From positions 3,534,001 through 3,598,000 of the forward strand of contig NC_057765.1 in NCBI RefSeq assembly GCF_010389155.1: 64,000 nt of DNA. Reading direction: 5' to 3'. Source of the DNA: Erigeron canadensis (Eukaryota; Streptophyta; Magnoliopsida; Asterales; Asteraceae). The translations under genes were made by a program, and so were the position numbers. This document shows positions 1 to 13,002 of the stretch, piece by piece. The stretch's first letter is position 1. Every line of letters starts with the position of its first letter. A model generated the notes under the pieces. The model had not been told where the DNA came from and made no database searches. It saw nothing but the letters and a program-made list of their open reading frames with translations.

Positions 1-289
1 TCAAAAATGTGGCACATGTATATAAGCATGTGACACACCTGGGTAAAAAATAAAAAAAAAATCTTATAACTTTTATATTATCATACACGGAGTTTGGTCG
101 TACAACCTGTACCCCGCAGTTTTTCCTAGATTTTGCCATATCGGATTCCGTTAAAGTTATTTTTCGTTCGGTTTTTCTTGGCTTCCTACATAATTTTTTT
201 TGCTTTTGTCTTTTCTTTCTATTGGTCCACCTAGTAGAACATCTAAAATAATTATAATATATATATATATATTAAAAACAAAGTATCGA

Positions 290-1430
290 AAAGCGTGTAA
301 AGAAATAGTATATTTTTAATTTTTTTTATTTTTACCACATAAGTTTCAATCTTTATATTTTTAGCACTAAACTATAATACTTTATAGTAAACTTTTTTTT
401 CTATTTATTTTCACAACAGAAGTTTCAATCTTTATACTTTTAGCACTAAACTATAATATTTTTAAGTAATAGTATACTTTTTATTATTTTTACTTTCACC
501 ACAGAAGTTTCAATCTTTACACTTTTAGCATTAAACTATAATACTTTTTAATAAACTTTTTAGCGCGTAAAAAATAGTATATTTTTTTATTTTCACCACA
601 TAAGTTTCAATCTTTACATTTTTAGCACTAAACTATAGTACTTTTTTATAAACTTTTTGTTCTATTTATTTTCACCACAAAACTTTCAATCTTTACTCTT
701 TTTGCACTAAATATTTTTTAGTAATATATAGTATGCTTTTTATTCTTTTTATTTTCACCACGAAAGTTTCAATCTTTACACTTTTAGCACTAAACTATAA
801 TACTTTTTAGTAAACTTTTTTTTTTTATTTTCAACACAAAACTTTCAATCTTTACACTTTTAGCACTAAACTATAATATTTTTTTGTAAAGTTTGTATTC
901 TTTTTATTTTCACCACAATAATTTAACTCTTTACACTTTTAGCACTAAACTTTCATAGTTTTTAATTTTCTTTTACTTTAAGGTACGGGAAAGCGTGTAT
1001 AGAATAGTATACTTTTTATTTTATTTTTTATTTTCACCACAATAGTTGTACTCTTTACATTTTTAGAACAAAACTTTTATAATTCTTAGTAAACTTTTTA
1101 ATCTTTTTATTTTCACCACGATATCTTAACTACTTACACTTTTAACACTAAATTTTTCTACTTTTTGATAATCTTTTATTTTAACTACAACATTTTAACC
1201 TCTTATACTTTAGCAACAAACTTTATAACACATATATTAAAAAGAAATGTACGGAAAAACTTGTAAAGAATAATAAACTTTATATTCATTTTATTTTCAT
1301 AATAACATTTTAATCCCTTATACTTTTAGCACTAAATTTTTATACTTTTTGATTTTCTTTTATTTTCACCACAACATTTAAGTCTCTTACACTTTTAGCA
1401 CTAAACTTTTATGCGAACAACTTCACTTTC
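290..1430. repeat. Degenerate AT-rich minisatellite
   Basis: A unit containing TTTTAGCACTAAACTATAAT, then a TTTCACCACA-AGTTTCAATC block, recurs about a dozen times with spacing varying from roughly 75 to 125 bp (for example near 366, 445, 531, 629, 788, 868, 944, 1328 and 1396). Copies on the right are more diverged. No coding capacity is seen. Confidence 0.8.
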
Positions 1431-2680
1431 ACACAAAACTTTTACAGTTCATTTTTTAACTGACAATTGTCAGTTTTTAATAATTTGAATAATTCATGTT
1501 TTTTTCAAAAAGTTTATGGCACCCTATCTCTTGAATAAATATTTTTTTTAAACCATTAACATATGTAATGTTTCCTGGGGCAACACCCGGATGACATATC
1601 TCGTTATTAATAAAAACGGTAACTCCTTGATCCATATTATTGTTTGGTAGATCACATCTTAGATACTTTAATGTAGTTTAAAACAAACGAACTTCGTTTG
1701 TGGAAGCATTTTGGCTGGTATCTATAGATAATTTCTTATGACAACACATTTTAGTGGCACGAGCTTTGATTTGATTCATCATATATATATATAAATGAAT
1801 GAGGATGTAAATGAGTACATAATTTTAACAACACAGCTTTTTATCGAAAAGTAGTTAAGTTATATGAAAATGGTCAATCAATACGGATCAACGCTGGCAC
1901 ATCAATTGACAAGTGAAGGATTGCGCAATATTTGCCGCTATGATTGCATTAGAGACTAGCGACAATAATATTTTCCAGATTCATTTGCTACATATCAATG
2001 ATTCAATGAAGAATGTACCATCACCAATATATCTATATCTATGCTATCTTATAAAGCATATTGCCATTTTTTAAAATCTTAAAATATAATTTGAACTACT
2101 TAAATTACCTCATTCTTTATTCATCAATTTAAACATCTCTACCTAACTATTAATATAATTGCATCAATTAACCATCTTATTAATTATATTTACATCAATA
2201 GTCTACACTCATCAGCCGTCGCCACCACCCGTTACTACCGCATTTCCGCCACCATCGCTGCATTGTGCGGACGCCATGCTAGTTATATAAAAGCACCCTT
2301 GTTGCAAGTAATATGAGAATAATTGTCTAAGATGTTCTTAATGATTAAATCTATATATCCACTTAAATAGGTTTGTAATAGGATGTTGTTGAGAATCTTT
2401 CTTTTTATAGGATTTTATATATAAGATCGATTAGGTAACTCGTTTCATAAACCTAGAAATCCACATATGAAACAACGTATTCAAATCGATCGATTGTTAT
2501 TTAGCAAATAGCATATCCAAGGACGACAGAGCTAGTGTATAGGGGTAATGGCCCTTGACCGCTCAATAACATTTGTTTATCATATTCATGTATATTATAT
2601 ATCATGCTTTTGTTTCATTACGCAACAAACTTTTAGTAATCCCATATATTGTAAATTTTAAGATCCGCCTTTAAGCTAAT
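1431..2680. other. Intergenic, no gene seen
   Basis: AT-rich sequence with a short GC-richer CCGCC/CACC patch near 2215-2275. No ORF, RNA gene or bounded mobile element could be supported. Confidence 0.5.
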
Positions 2681-2837
2681 GTATGAATTAATAAAAATAT
2701 ATTGGAAGAAAAAAAATAAGTCTTCGAAAAGCAAGAATGCCAAAAAGGAAATCATAAATATGATGACGGGTAAAAGAGATGGTATAAATCATTGTATTAA
2801 CCTTATTATGATATGGACCCCAAGCCTCATTTATGTG

Positions 2838-2845
2838 TATATATA
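2838..2845 (+). promoter_or_regulatory. Probable TATA box of the RGF-like gene
   Basis: TATATATA followed by GGC lies about 90 bp upstream of the ATG at 2934. This spacing suits a plant TATA box and a short 5' leader. The transcription start itself is inferred. Confidence 0.5.
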
Positions 2846-2933
2846 GGCTCCCATATCTAGCTTTAATATACAACCTCTTCTTTTTTTTTATTATTTCATG
2901 AAGTTATAAAATTTATTTCTAATTAAAGGCGAA

Positions 2934-5900
2934 ATGAAGGATTCTTTGATATTCAGTCTCTTACTTCTCTCCATTTTCTTTTATGAAGCTCAAGGTATGT
3001 TCCATTTCAACATATATAAGTTAATTACGTACACGCGTACGCGAGCATTATGTACGTCTTACGTCTATATATACATGTTGCTATAAGAAGATATATAAGT
3101 AGCTCATTAGAATATCGCGTACAACATATATATATTGTCTAATTTGATTTGAGTCACCTAAATAATGACTAGCTAGTCCGGCCAAAGTTTTTAAATATAT
3201 AATGTTGTTAAATACTGTTTATAGAATTTTTTTGGAACGGAAAATATATCATACTCTTATAAACCACTAGAAATAAAGATTACCTCATGCCAAGAATTGA
3301 ATCGAGCTTCACCTCAATGGGCAAGAGCATCTATCAAGTCGAGTTTACATAATTAATGCTTTATGTTTTTGGTTTAGTTTTATAAGCTTTAATTTTAGGG
3401 TTAATTAAGATGTGACATATAGCTGGTTTAAGAAATGAGATTTAGAAAAAGGGAAAAAAAAGATTTACTAATTAACTAGCAGCTAGCCGGGACATTGGTT
3501 AATATATATTTTATGAACTCAAACTTTTAACTTAAAATACAAAAACATGCATCATATGATTGATAAAAAGATATTAATTGCTAGATTAAAAATTACTAAC
3601 TTAATATATATACTAATATATATATAGTAAAATCTTCATCAAAAGTTCAAAACTGACTTATTATGTAGTTTGAAAAAACATAGATTAGTTAATAGCATCC
3701 TCTTTCTCACAATAATAAATCCGGTAAAACATTATTTTCTATATCCAAATAATTTTCTTAACTATATATAGTTTGTCACATATATATGTTTTCATTCATT
3801 GTTGTATATTACTCTCCCGTCCCACAAAATGTGTCCTATTTTGAATCTTCAAAGTCTTCCTTTATAAACTTTGACATTAAATATTTTGATTTGTGTTATA
3901 TACGAGTAATATTTGATAAAAGTTATATGAACTTATTGAGTTTTAAATGTATTTTTTATTGGTATAATTTTCATCAAATATTATATAACATAAATTAAAA
4001 TATTTAAGGTCAAAATTTATAAAGGAAGACTTTAAAAATTCAAACTAAGACACATTTAGTGGAACAAAGGGAATAAATAATCAAAAATATGATTAATTAC
4101 ATTAAGCCGTCCGGAACTTATAACGAACTTAGTAGTAGTGGCCACCAAGACCTAAATATCTATATAAAACATGTATTGTATCCAGACGCAACATACACAT
4201 TCAACGCTCCACTCGTGTATTGAATTTGTACTTCGTTTGGATATTTAATTACTTATGTAGCTTAACGTATATATGCATGTTTGCTGTTATTATGTAAGGA
4301 ATAAGGCTGAAAGAGTTGAGTACATCAGCTAGCTACAATCAAGAAAGCATCACCAAGGTAAGTATATACAGTATATATATCTCATTATTTTATGTTAAAA
4401 ATTTGATTGATGATAAAATTCGATTACTGCAGAGTTCATGGGAAAGTAAAGACGATGGGTCAGCCGTGACTAGTGTGGTTTCATCAGGTACGATCATAAT
4501 AAATAAGAGAAGCTTAATTATAAGGTCTCATGGCCACTTGTTGCCAAAAGATTCATGAAAATTAATTACTATGGCCCAAGGCATCGGATCACCTACCTAG
4601 ACACCATTAAAGACCCTAGATATTACTTACGCTTTGTGTACTTCTATTATATATCTATACTAATATATATATATATATATATATTAGGTCTTTTACCCCG
4701 CGCGATGCGCGAAATATTATAAGTTATTGTTAGATTAGTATTAATTTAAACCCTTTGACGTAGACACACAGTAACTAATATTTTGTTTAATTAGTTCAAT
4801 GCTATTATTATCTATTTTGCAAACATATTAATAAAAACAAAACAATGTTAAATATGAATATAATAAATATATCAAATTATCAAAATGTTGGAGATACATA
4901 CGAAGATGAGAAATAATGTTTACACGTAAATATAATTTAGATAAAAACGGAAAAAAGAAAATTAGATGATGCAAAATATACATAATTTAATATAAGCAAA
5001 TAAATAAAGCTACATATATTTAATAATGACTTTCTATTGAAACAAAAATATCCATAAACATTTTTGTAGCAAAAACACAATTGCATATCAACGAAAAATC
5101 CATTTACACCAAATACTACATAACATTTACATTCTTCAATGTTTATGAAGCTAAAGGGATCATCTTACAACTTATCAAACAAACAACCACCCCCATAAAA
5201 AGCTTCAAATTAAAATACTAAGTCCATAAGAATTTGAAATAGTAAACCTTCTTTTCTTGTAGTTGTGCAACCCGAATTTACTCAAAATTCAATTAGAGGA
5301 AAATAAATAAATTATGAATCACGTAATAAAAGAGTTTTATATATAATATTAAAATATTAATATTATTAAAAGAGCTCACATAAACATTAAAACATTAAAT
5401 GGTCCTGTATGAAATTTTCGTTAGAAACTTTGGTAAACATTTTATTAAAGAAAATGATAAAAAAATTTATTGTTTTATGCATTAGTATACAAAATAAACT
5501 TTGTGCTAGTTGATCGATGGGAAACAATAATATGTATGGCAAATCTTTTTTTAATATAATGAAAGAGTATACTTACCTTATAAAATTGAATCTAAATAAT
5601 GAAATAAATATAGTTTCTTCTTTTTCACATATAAATATTGTGGAAAATTTATGGAGACGCCACGTAATATAAATCTTACGTGGCATTTTTTTAGAATAAC
5701 TTTGAGTTTGAAGAATGCTTTAGAAGACTCGGTTTTCTACTGTTTTAATAATTATATATATATATATATATATTCAACGTTTGGATAAGTTTAGATTTTA
5801 AAAGCTTAGATATGCCTTTGGGTCAAAATCAGTTACACAACCCTTTTACACGGAACCAAAACCGTGTAAAAATCTAGTTTTTAACCGTGTAAAAAGCCTA

Positions 5901-6760
5901 GTTTTGTAGTAGTGATTTATCAAAATAATATAATTAGGTTTAAATAAAATCAACCTTTGAGTATAATTCTAGTACTCTCAAGGAATACGGATGATCAAAT
6001 TTATTACTATGTTTTTAGAGGGTTCAGTCGTTTAAAATTTAATACATTTTATGGTAAACGTCCTAGCTATCGATTGTTTCAATTAAAGTTTTATATACCA
6101 ATTAGTTCAAACCTAATTAATTAGTTAATCTATTCTCTTCCATGGATATACTAGTATATATTCCATAGATTTTTAATCATCATATATATAGAATTTTTAC
6201 AAACTTATAGTGTATGCTCAAACGATGTTGTATATACAATTCACATAACAACTAAAACTATACGGTTTCATATATGTGGTTGCTTTTTATTGTAGTCACC
6301 CTATTAATTACTGTGAAAATTCAGCTTCAATTTTTACACCATTTTCGTCTTTGTTTATTATCTTTGCAGGCAGGAATAGGAAACTTATGACAAAAACAAT
6401 ATCTTCAAGTCCTACCACCATCAATGAAAAGGTTAGTTTAATATTCTATATATATGCATATATGACTGACTATATGACTGAAAATTAAAATATAACAAGA
6501 AGAATCAAATAATAAAAGGACCTATATATTGACATTTAACTTTATTCCCGGCCCATTTATAGAATGATCAGAAAGCAAACAAAAGTTTTGCTCATGAAGC
6601 ACTTACAAAGGAAGGAATAATTTCTCCAACTACATTAGTACCGAAAAATTCTAAACACGAGAAGATAGAAGTCAGCTCAGAACTATCACCAGACGCTATA
6701 AACGACATAGCAGGAATGGATTATTCTCCGGCCAAGAGAAAACCTCCGATACACAATTGA
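2934..6760 (+). CDS. RGF/GOLVEN/CLEL-type secreted peptide hormone precursor
   Basis: Five exons assembled by eye: 2934-2994, 4299-4357, 4433-4487, 6370-6431 and 6563-6760. Junction phases are 1, 0, 1 and 0, and all introns are GT-AG. The product is 144 aa. It starts with a signal peptide (MKDSLIFSLLLLSIFFYEAQ), continues with a variable Ser/Lys-rich region, and ends exactly in DYSPAKRKPPIHN before the stop. That ending is the RGF/GOLVEN/CLEL signature: Asp-Tyr for tyrosine sulfation, central basic residues, and terminal PPxHN. Known family members are secreted, sulfated by TPST, cleaved from the precursor and perceived by RGI/RGFR receptor kinases to control root meristem size and gravitropism. 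The precursor looks intact. Small exons and a 3.8-kb span make it easy for gene finders to miss. Membership is near certain; the paralogue is not resolved and exon 2 to 4 borders are predictions. Confidence 0.85.
3812..4073. mobile_element. Stowaway-like MITE in intron 1 of the RGF-like gene
   Basis: About 262 bp flanked by TA. The left end is CTCTCCCGTCCCACAAAATG and the right end, read in reverse, is TTCCCTTTGTTCCACTAAAT, as in Stowaway/Tc1-mariner MITEs. The inverted similarity continues inward (GACTTTGAAG-type blocks), so the element can fold into a long hairpin. It encodes nothing. Confidence 0.8.
4684..5773 (-). mobile_element. Non-autonomous Helitron in intron 3 of the RGF-like gene
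   Basis: On the minus strand the 3' end is a CGCGC-ATC-GCGCG hairpin followed by GGGTAAAAGACCTAA and a T, the Helitron CTRR-T terminus. The opposite end lies in a TA run after AAAACAGTAG. Internal motifs such as GGAGACGCCACGTAATATAA match the second copy at 47095-48132. There is no Rep/helicase ORF. The exact 5' boundary is blurred by the TA repeat. Confidence 0.75.
5835..5914 (-). mobile_element. CACTA transposon end fragment
   Basis: Read on the minus strand from 5914 the sequence begins CACTACTACAAAACTAGGC and carries repeated TTTTTACACGG subterminal motifs in both orientations, typical of a CACTA (En/Spm) terminus. No matching opposite end was found, so this is probably a remnant. It lies in intron 3 of the RGF-like gene. 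Confidence 0.6.
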
Positions 6761-7128
6761 ACACAAAATATAATTAAACCGACCAATTATGACAAATATA
6801 GCTAGCAATGTGAGATTCACCGAGAACTCCTCAAAGTGATCCATCATAGAAGTATAATGACTTAAATATGATGAAGTCATCCAAAGTGCTCCATGTACAT
6901 TAAGGTATATAGGTTACATGTATCTTTGTAGATATAATGTATGATATATATGATGATATAAGGTCATTTTCATTAATATCTGATGATTTTGTAGCACGTA
7001 TGATTGTGAAATGAAATAATGTACAATGTACAATAAGACAGTCATGTGTCTCTATAATACGTACACATTTTATGAAAGCTTTCTTTAATGATGAAAGTGG
7101 CATTTGATACACAGTACATACATTATAA
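6761..7128. other. RGF-like gene 3' flank
   Basis: AT-rich downstream sequence, presumably 3' UTR and spacer. No other feature was recognised. The small antisense reading frames here have no domain signal. Confidence 0.4.
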
Positions 7129-7227
7129 GACTATATATTAGGAATGGGGCAACTACACAACTATACAATTATTCCAAACATCACACAATACAACTAAACA
7201 ATTATTCCAAACAATACAACTAAACCA

Positions 7228-7712
7228 TTAAATTTTTTTAAACTTCGGATTGTTTCGTACCAATTCCCACTCCTCCACGTGATGAAAACTGTTTCGAGAT
7301 ACCTTCGTGTCTTCCACCATAGTCCTTTTAACCATTGCACCGTGTTCATCGTCGTGACCTTGGTTCAAACGGTTGAACATCATATCGAATACGTGAATGT
7401 TTGTGCGCATGCGGTGCCATTTAGCGGCCACGTCATCTGAATTTCGATAGGTCGATGGTTGGTTTCATAAGTGAGGAAAAGATGGGCCACTTTCTACCAA
7501 AACATACGTTCCCTTTTGTGTGCATGCGGTGCCATTTAGCGGCCACCGAATCTGAATTCGATAGGTCGATGGTTGTTTTAATAAATGAGGAAAAGATGGG
7601 CCACTTTCTACCAAAACGTACGTTCCCTTTCGTAGTTACCGCACAACAGGTCGTCTGACACCTCGACCCAAGCTAGTGTCAAACTTATTTCTTCGGAACG
7701 AGTCCAAGCCAT
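7228..7712 (-). pseudogene. Harbinger Myb/SANT-like ORF, rearranged
   Basis: The frame begins ATG GCT TGG ACT at 7712. It gives MAWTRSEEISLTLAWVEVSD, the Trp-led SANT-like start found in the accessory protein of plant PIF/Harbinger elements, and ends NNPKFKKI, the usual helix end of that domain. A 115-bp tandem duplication (7401-7514 and 7515-7630) repeats the middle of the domain. In intact elements this protein is thought to bind the termini and bring in the transposase. No transposase is present here and the protein is too short for the family, so it is called a remnant. Confidence 0.6.
7401..7630. repeat. Two-copy 115-bp tandem duplication
   Basis: Both halves contain GCATGCGGTGCCATTTAGCG, the ATAGGTCGATGGTT block and GATGGGCCACTTTCTACCAA, with only a few differences, implying a recent duplication inside the Harbinger Myb-like ORF. 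Confidence 0.85.
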
Positions 7713-7994
7713 TTGATTATAGAGATGTAAAATGAAAGAATTTGTAAAATATAGAGAGAAAAGATGAGTATAAAATGAGGAAAGTGTGTTGTATTTATAA
7801 AGGTAAAAAAAAAAAATTAAGAAGATTGAAAACGGCTAGTGCAACGGCTAGAAAATGGTGGAGAAAGCAACTTTTCTGGGCGGCATAAATTGATGGCTCA
7901 ACAAAATTTTTTCCTTTTGCCGCCCGCCGGAGCGGTATGCTGGGCGGCAGTGAGGCGGCGACGGGGTAAAAGTCCCCCACTCCGATCAGTCTAA

Positions 7995-10900
7995 GAATCA
8001 TATTCTTACCTCATTCTTCTTCGCTTGTGCCAATGATGGACTCTAGCACATAAGCCTACGTACGTGTTGTAATCAGCGTTTGAATATTGTTGATATGAAT
8101 CATATGATTATGTTTAATAGGTACATTAGATTATTTTTATAGGTATAATTAAAATGAAACACTTGTATGTTCATTAGTAGATTTCAGCTTGTTATAATTG
8201 CCATGGATAAATCATTAACATTCGAACACTTTTTGTGTTTTGGTTCTTCGGGGCTGGTGAGTCTTTGATTCAGATATATACACGGCCTAACTGGAATATT
8301 CTTAATTCATGGCCATTCTTGGCCGCTTTCCTGACCACCCCTAAGATTGATCTTGCCTAATGATCGATGTTAATTTGAACCTTAAACGTCTTATGACATA
8401 CGTGAGACTACACTTAAGTTAAGTATGATTGAATTTAATATGGATACCGACAAATTTATTTAGCTCTTACATGTCATGCTAACTGAAAGTGAAATTAATA
8501 TTCTAAAATAATTAAAGTATATGTTTGTCTAATATATCAGTAAGCATAACAAAAAATTTGAAATATAAATATTAACATCATATATTATTTTAAATTAATC
8601 GTGTGTATACATGAGATCGACTAGTTTTAAATAACATACGACCATCATATCCTGTGTAATCAATTGATCATACTATGAGTTTACAAACGTATGTAAATCA
8701 TATATATAGTAGATACATTCTCTAACTACATTGACATATATCCACTCACGTCTTTCGGTCATAATCAACATTAGGGTCGAAATTGTAATTCATATAAACA
8801 CCTTAATATTTGTGTCCTTCAGTCCTTGATATGTCAAAACGCATATAGATCCACTTATTATCTCCATCATGGATCATTACAAGAAAATATTAAAGGCAGT
8901 TGTGAATAGATGACAAAAACGAATGTTGATATGCTCTGAGGATCAATATCATGAATTGATTATTATATGAACCACTCAAGGCCTCAACAATCTTTCTGGT
9001 GGCCCAATAATGCTACCCAAATAATTATGTGGGCTCTTGTTGCCAATATATTTTGAGTTTCCTATATCAATAAGTCTACATCTAAATTATTTTGGAAGCT
9101 AGATATCATTTTATTTGAACCATCGCCAATATAATTTGGTGTAGTAACAAAGTATGTCACTTGGTGTTACCTTGGGAAACATTACACTATGTTGAAACAT
9201 GTAACAAAAAGAAAATTTATAAAACACACATAACGTAAGAGTACAAATAACAGGATTTATTAATACCCAGTATGTGTCACAAATATCATATGTAATATAA
9301 CATTGAAAAACATATATGAGAATGATGTGTGTTATAATAACAACACTTTGATAACAATGATAAAATGTGTTATAAACATGACTTTTTGTAATAATAAAGA
9401 TAATGTATAAGTATAATAAATACAGCAACAAAACAAAGTATAAAATGTAAAACAAAATCAAAAAACAAACAAAACATAACATGTAAGTATGTAACATTCG
9501 ATTCACTCTTTTGTTAAATCCCATATGAACTAATGAAAAACTTTTATGTCGACATGTAGATAATAATAAGCATGTCTTAAAGGTATATTTTAAATTTGAC
9601 AAAATATAATATTTTTAAAGTTATAAGCAAAATATCAAATATATTTATATTAAGTTTATAAATAAAATACTAAGTATATCAAATAACAAGAAATACATGA
9701 ATTTGGCCAATTTGATGTCTAAAATGTGTATATACGAAATTGGCCCAATAAAATAACTTAAAATAAGTAAGATGAAAAGCCCAAAAGGCCGAAACTACAT
9801 AAAAAGAGAGTTGTTTGGTTTTGGAAGACCCATTTTAGTTGTGAGACACAATATAATGGGCTACTCAGCCTAACTCTGCTTCGAACCATCTTTGACTATA
9901 AAAGGTATAAATCTTCAATAGATGAAAACAAATATAAAAAACCAGGGCATGTTAACGTAAGATTATTCTAAATTTGATTTCCTAGTACTTACTCGTCTTT
10001 GACGTAATTGACTAATTGTAATTGGGTATTGTTAGACAAAATTGGGTTTTCTTGTTGATTTTCTAATAGTTGAAGTTGAGAACATCATACATGAAGAGAA
10101 AGGTGTAGATGCCTCTCTTTTGTTATTACCCCACTTCAATCAAATGACACCACTTCGATCTAAGTATAACTTTCCCTTGATACCAATAAAAAAAATGTAT
10201 AAATTGACCACAACAAACTTTTAGCAATTCCACATTCTGTTCTAATTTTCAAATCATTCATGACTTTTAAGAGTAAGTGTACCTTTGATACTAAGCAAAG
10301 TTCTTTGGTTTACTGTCTTCGACAACTTTAATTCTTTTTGCCACACAAATTTGCTTTTGAATTTCCTCTTTCTTTGGAAATGGACCACCACTATGGGAAG
10401 GTGATGTATATGCATTTCCTTTGACATAATCGGTCTTGAAATTTCAAGTACTCAAAACGAGCTGAGAAAAAAAGAACTCCTACCCAAAGTTTTTTCAGTT
10501 TTTATATATTTAATTTATACTATATAAAGAGATTTTTATTAATCTGATGCCCATACAAAAAAAATGAGTCTGGGCAGCTCATGTTCTTTGAAGTCGAATT
10601 GAATCAGGAAAGGCACGATATCCTTTATATTCCATATAATATAATACAAGCATAGTTGTACTTTTGTTTTTTCATCTCTTCAATAGATTGCACGTACGAT
10701 AAAAACAAAAACAATTCCATATTTTTAAAAAATTTGAAACAATGTATATTTAGTAAAGGATTAGTTGAATTCAATATAATGTGTCAATATAAGTGTTGTG
10801 AATTTATATTATGTTATTAAACGATGATGCGATTGATTTTTGAATAATACAATACATACAAAAAGTTAGATTAATAAATATTTTATCTGGACACTAGGTG

Positions 10901-11340
10901 TCTAGCTTCTAGGATCCCAATTCCTAAAGTAAAAAGAATATGTGGACCATTTCAATGTGTGCTACATTTTTCTGTTGTAACTTTGTGTTTTTATAATAAT
11001 AACGTACAAGAATCGACCACCCCACTTTCTAGAATAATATGGTCTAAGTACTCATTAAAATATGTCTCAAATAATATAAACAAATCGCAATCAATTATTA
11101 GGCTAATCATACTTTGCATATTATTATTTTAAAAGAAAAGAGCATGTGTGTTTTTTGTGGAAGATTGTTACACACATAACGTTAGCAAGCTTGTGAATTA
11201 CATGTGCCAGACGTGTTAATGTGGTGTCATAAAGGTTAATCGGTTGGAGGTGTTATATAGGCGTTAATCGTGAAGTATGACGTATACAACTTGAAAAGAA
11301 AAAAAAAAAAAAACACGATACAAACATTTTGCACACACAA
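7995..11340. other. Long AT-rich intergenic stretch
   Basis: No supportable gene. The longest frame (9111-9602, minus) is a low-complexity Tyr/Phe/Ile/Leu-rich product expected from AT-rich DNA. No RNA gene or bounded element was recognised. Confidence 0.5.
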
Positions 11341-11344
11341 AAAA

Positions 11345-11510
11345 TTATCCTGAAGAAATGTATAAGGTTGTCGAACTACAAAAAAGCACAGATCATAAAA
11401 AGTTATAAGGTTGTCTAATTACAAAAAAAAAAACCACAGATCATAAAAAGTTATAAAGGTTGTCTAATATATAACAAACAACACAAATCATAGAAAAGTT
11501 ATGAGTGATG
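11345..11510. repeat. Short tandem repeat, about three copies
   Basis: A unit of about 55 bp containing TTATAAGGTTGTCTAATTAC, an A-run and CACAGATCATAAAAAG occurs three times with drift. Confidence 0.7.
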
Positions 11511-12920
11511 ATATGTACAACACCAAATATGCTTTATAGTCTTGTATTGTACAATACCTTAATGATAGTAATTAGGTTTTCTTATTTAGCGATTTTTAAT
11601 CCTTTACCACTTATGTTTTTAGTTTATGAGAGGGCTACCCGTGCAATGCGGCGTCGGTGATAGAGACGGATGATAGTGACGACGGTAATGATGTGGTTAT
11701 TAATGTAAAATGAATTAATGTAAAAGGGGCTCGAGGAGTTTTTTCAATCATTTACCATATGTTTTTGGGTTGATGTAGTATGTGAGTTGAGATTATGTTC
11801 AAAGTTGATAAGATTTTAGGTTTTTTTAAGATAGAAAGTTTAAAAAAGAGAGGATAGTTTGTTTAAGTAAATATAATTAAAAAAAATTGTTAGTTCAAAG
11901 GTTATAAAAGAATTTGATGAAAAGGTATTTAGAATTTCCTTGTTTTTTTAGTTTCACATAAAATTTATTTTGAATTTTCTATCAAATTTTGTAATCTTCG
12001 AACTACGCAAATCTCAAGTATCAAGTTTTTGCATTTGTGGTATAATGCGTTCATTTGTGTACTTGAGAGGTCTTTCTTTTTGCGTTGCGTTTGAGATCTC
12101 TTTTTCGATTTTAGTACTCGTCGGTATGTTGCGTGATTGTATTGTATTGTTAAAGTTTATTATGTTCTTTATTTTCTTTTGTTGGTCGAATCGTGTCTTC
12201 TACTTGCTAGCGGTTTATTGGCATTTTTAATTTGGAAAAAAAAACTTTTTATTTTTATCACTTTTTAATGCATATTATAATTTGGCTTTTTCATGAAAGA
12301 AGAAGTATTAAATATGCCAAGATTAAAGTTAGATAAAACAATATAACCTGTAGTTTAAAAGTGTACCACTTCCAATTTATTTTTACCTTTAAGCTAGCTC
12401 AAACTAAATCCTAAGAATTCTTATCTTCATATCTAACTAGTTCAATAACCAGTCGATAGTTAATCTTAAACAATATCCATATCTATCCTTCCAATCAAAA
12501 TATATAAGATCTTTCTTTGTTTGTTGCATATAACTTCTCTTTGTTTGCATGTTTGATTGTGACTTATGAAAGTTCGACTTTTGTATTACCAATCGATAGC
12601 AAACACATGAATAAAAACAAAAATGAGAGTAATGTGTGTATGGAGTCCACACGCACCCACAACAGCATATGTAATGTTGTCGTGGCAATTGCATTGCCAA
12701 TCATAGTATTCATAGTCATGTTTTGTTAGACAAGTTTTTAGTTTGTGTTTTTTTATGTGATTTTTTGTCGGTTAAGTGTATTAAATTAAAAAATAAAATT
12801 TTACTTGTAGTAAATTCTGAACAAAGTAATGTATATGAATGGTTATAAAAGTTATGATAATGTAAATCTAAAAAGTAAAAGTAGAATAATCAAACGAATC
12901 ATTTTGATAAAGTATTGAAC
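11511..12920. other. AT-rich intergenic, no gene seen
   Basis: Contains a short CCCGTGCAATGCGGCG patch near 11637-11655 that resembles Helitron-terminal hairpin sequence, but no full terminus is present. Nothing else supportable. Confidence 0.35.
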
Positions 12921-12926
12921 AAATAC

Positions 12927-12930
12927 GTTT

Positions 12931-12969
<39 letters not shown>

Positions 12970-12988
12970 GTATATATATATATGTATA
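12927..12988. repeat. TA/TATG microsatellite
   Basis: Run of (TA)n with interspersed TG, about 60 bp, immediately upstream of the SINE insertion. Confidence 0.85.
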
Positions 12989-13002
12989 GATAAACCCGTT
13001 CA

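Larger units (their letters stand above)
7129..7991 (-). mobile_element. Small PIF/Harbinger element
   Basis: Flanked by TAA at 7126-7128 and 7992-7994. The left end starts GACTATATATTAGGAATGGG and the right end in reverse is GACTGATCGGAGTGGGGGAC. The MITE at 26496-26867 uses the same terminal sequence and TSD, so the two belong to one family. This 863-bp copy carries part of the element's Myb-like ORF and no transposase. Confidence 0.7.

Noticed and set aside
9111..9602. 163-aa minus-strand frame rich in Tyr, Phe, Leu and Ile
   Set aside because: Low-complexity product of AT-rich DNA; no motif, no splice context, no homology recognised.
11637..11660. Possible Helitron terminus (CCCGTGCAATGCGG)
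   Set aside because: No CTRR end, host AT or opposite terminus could be matched.
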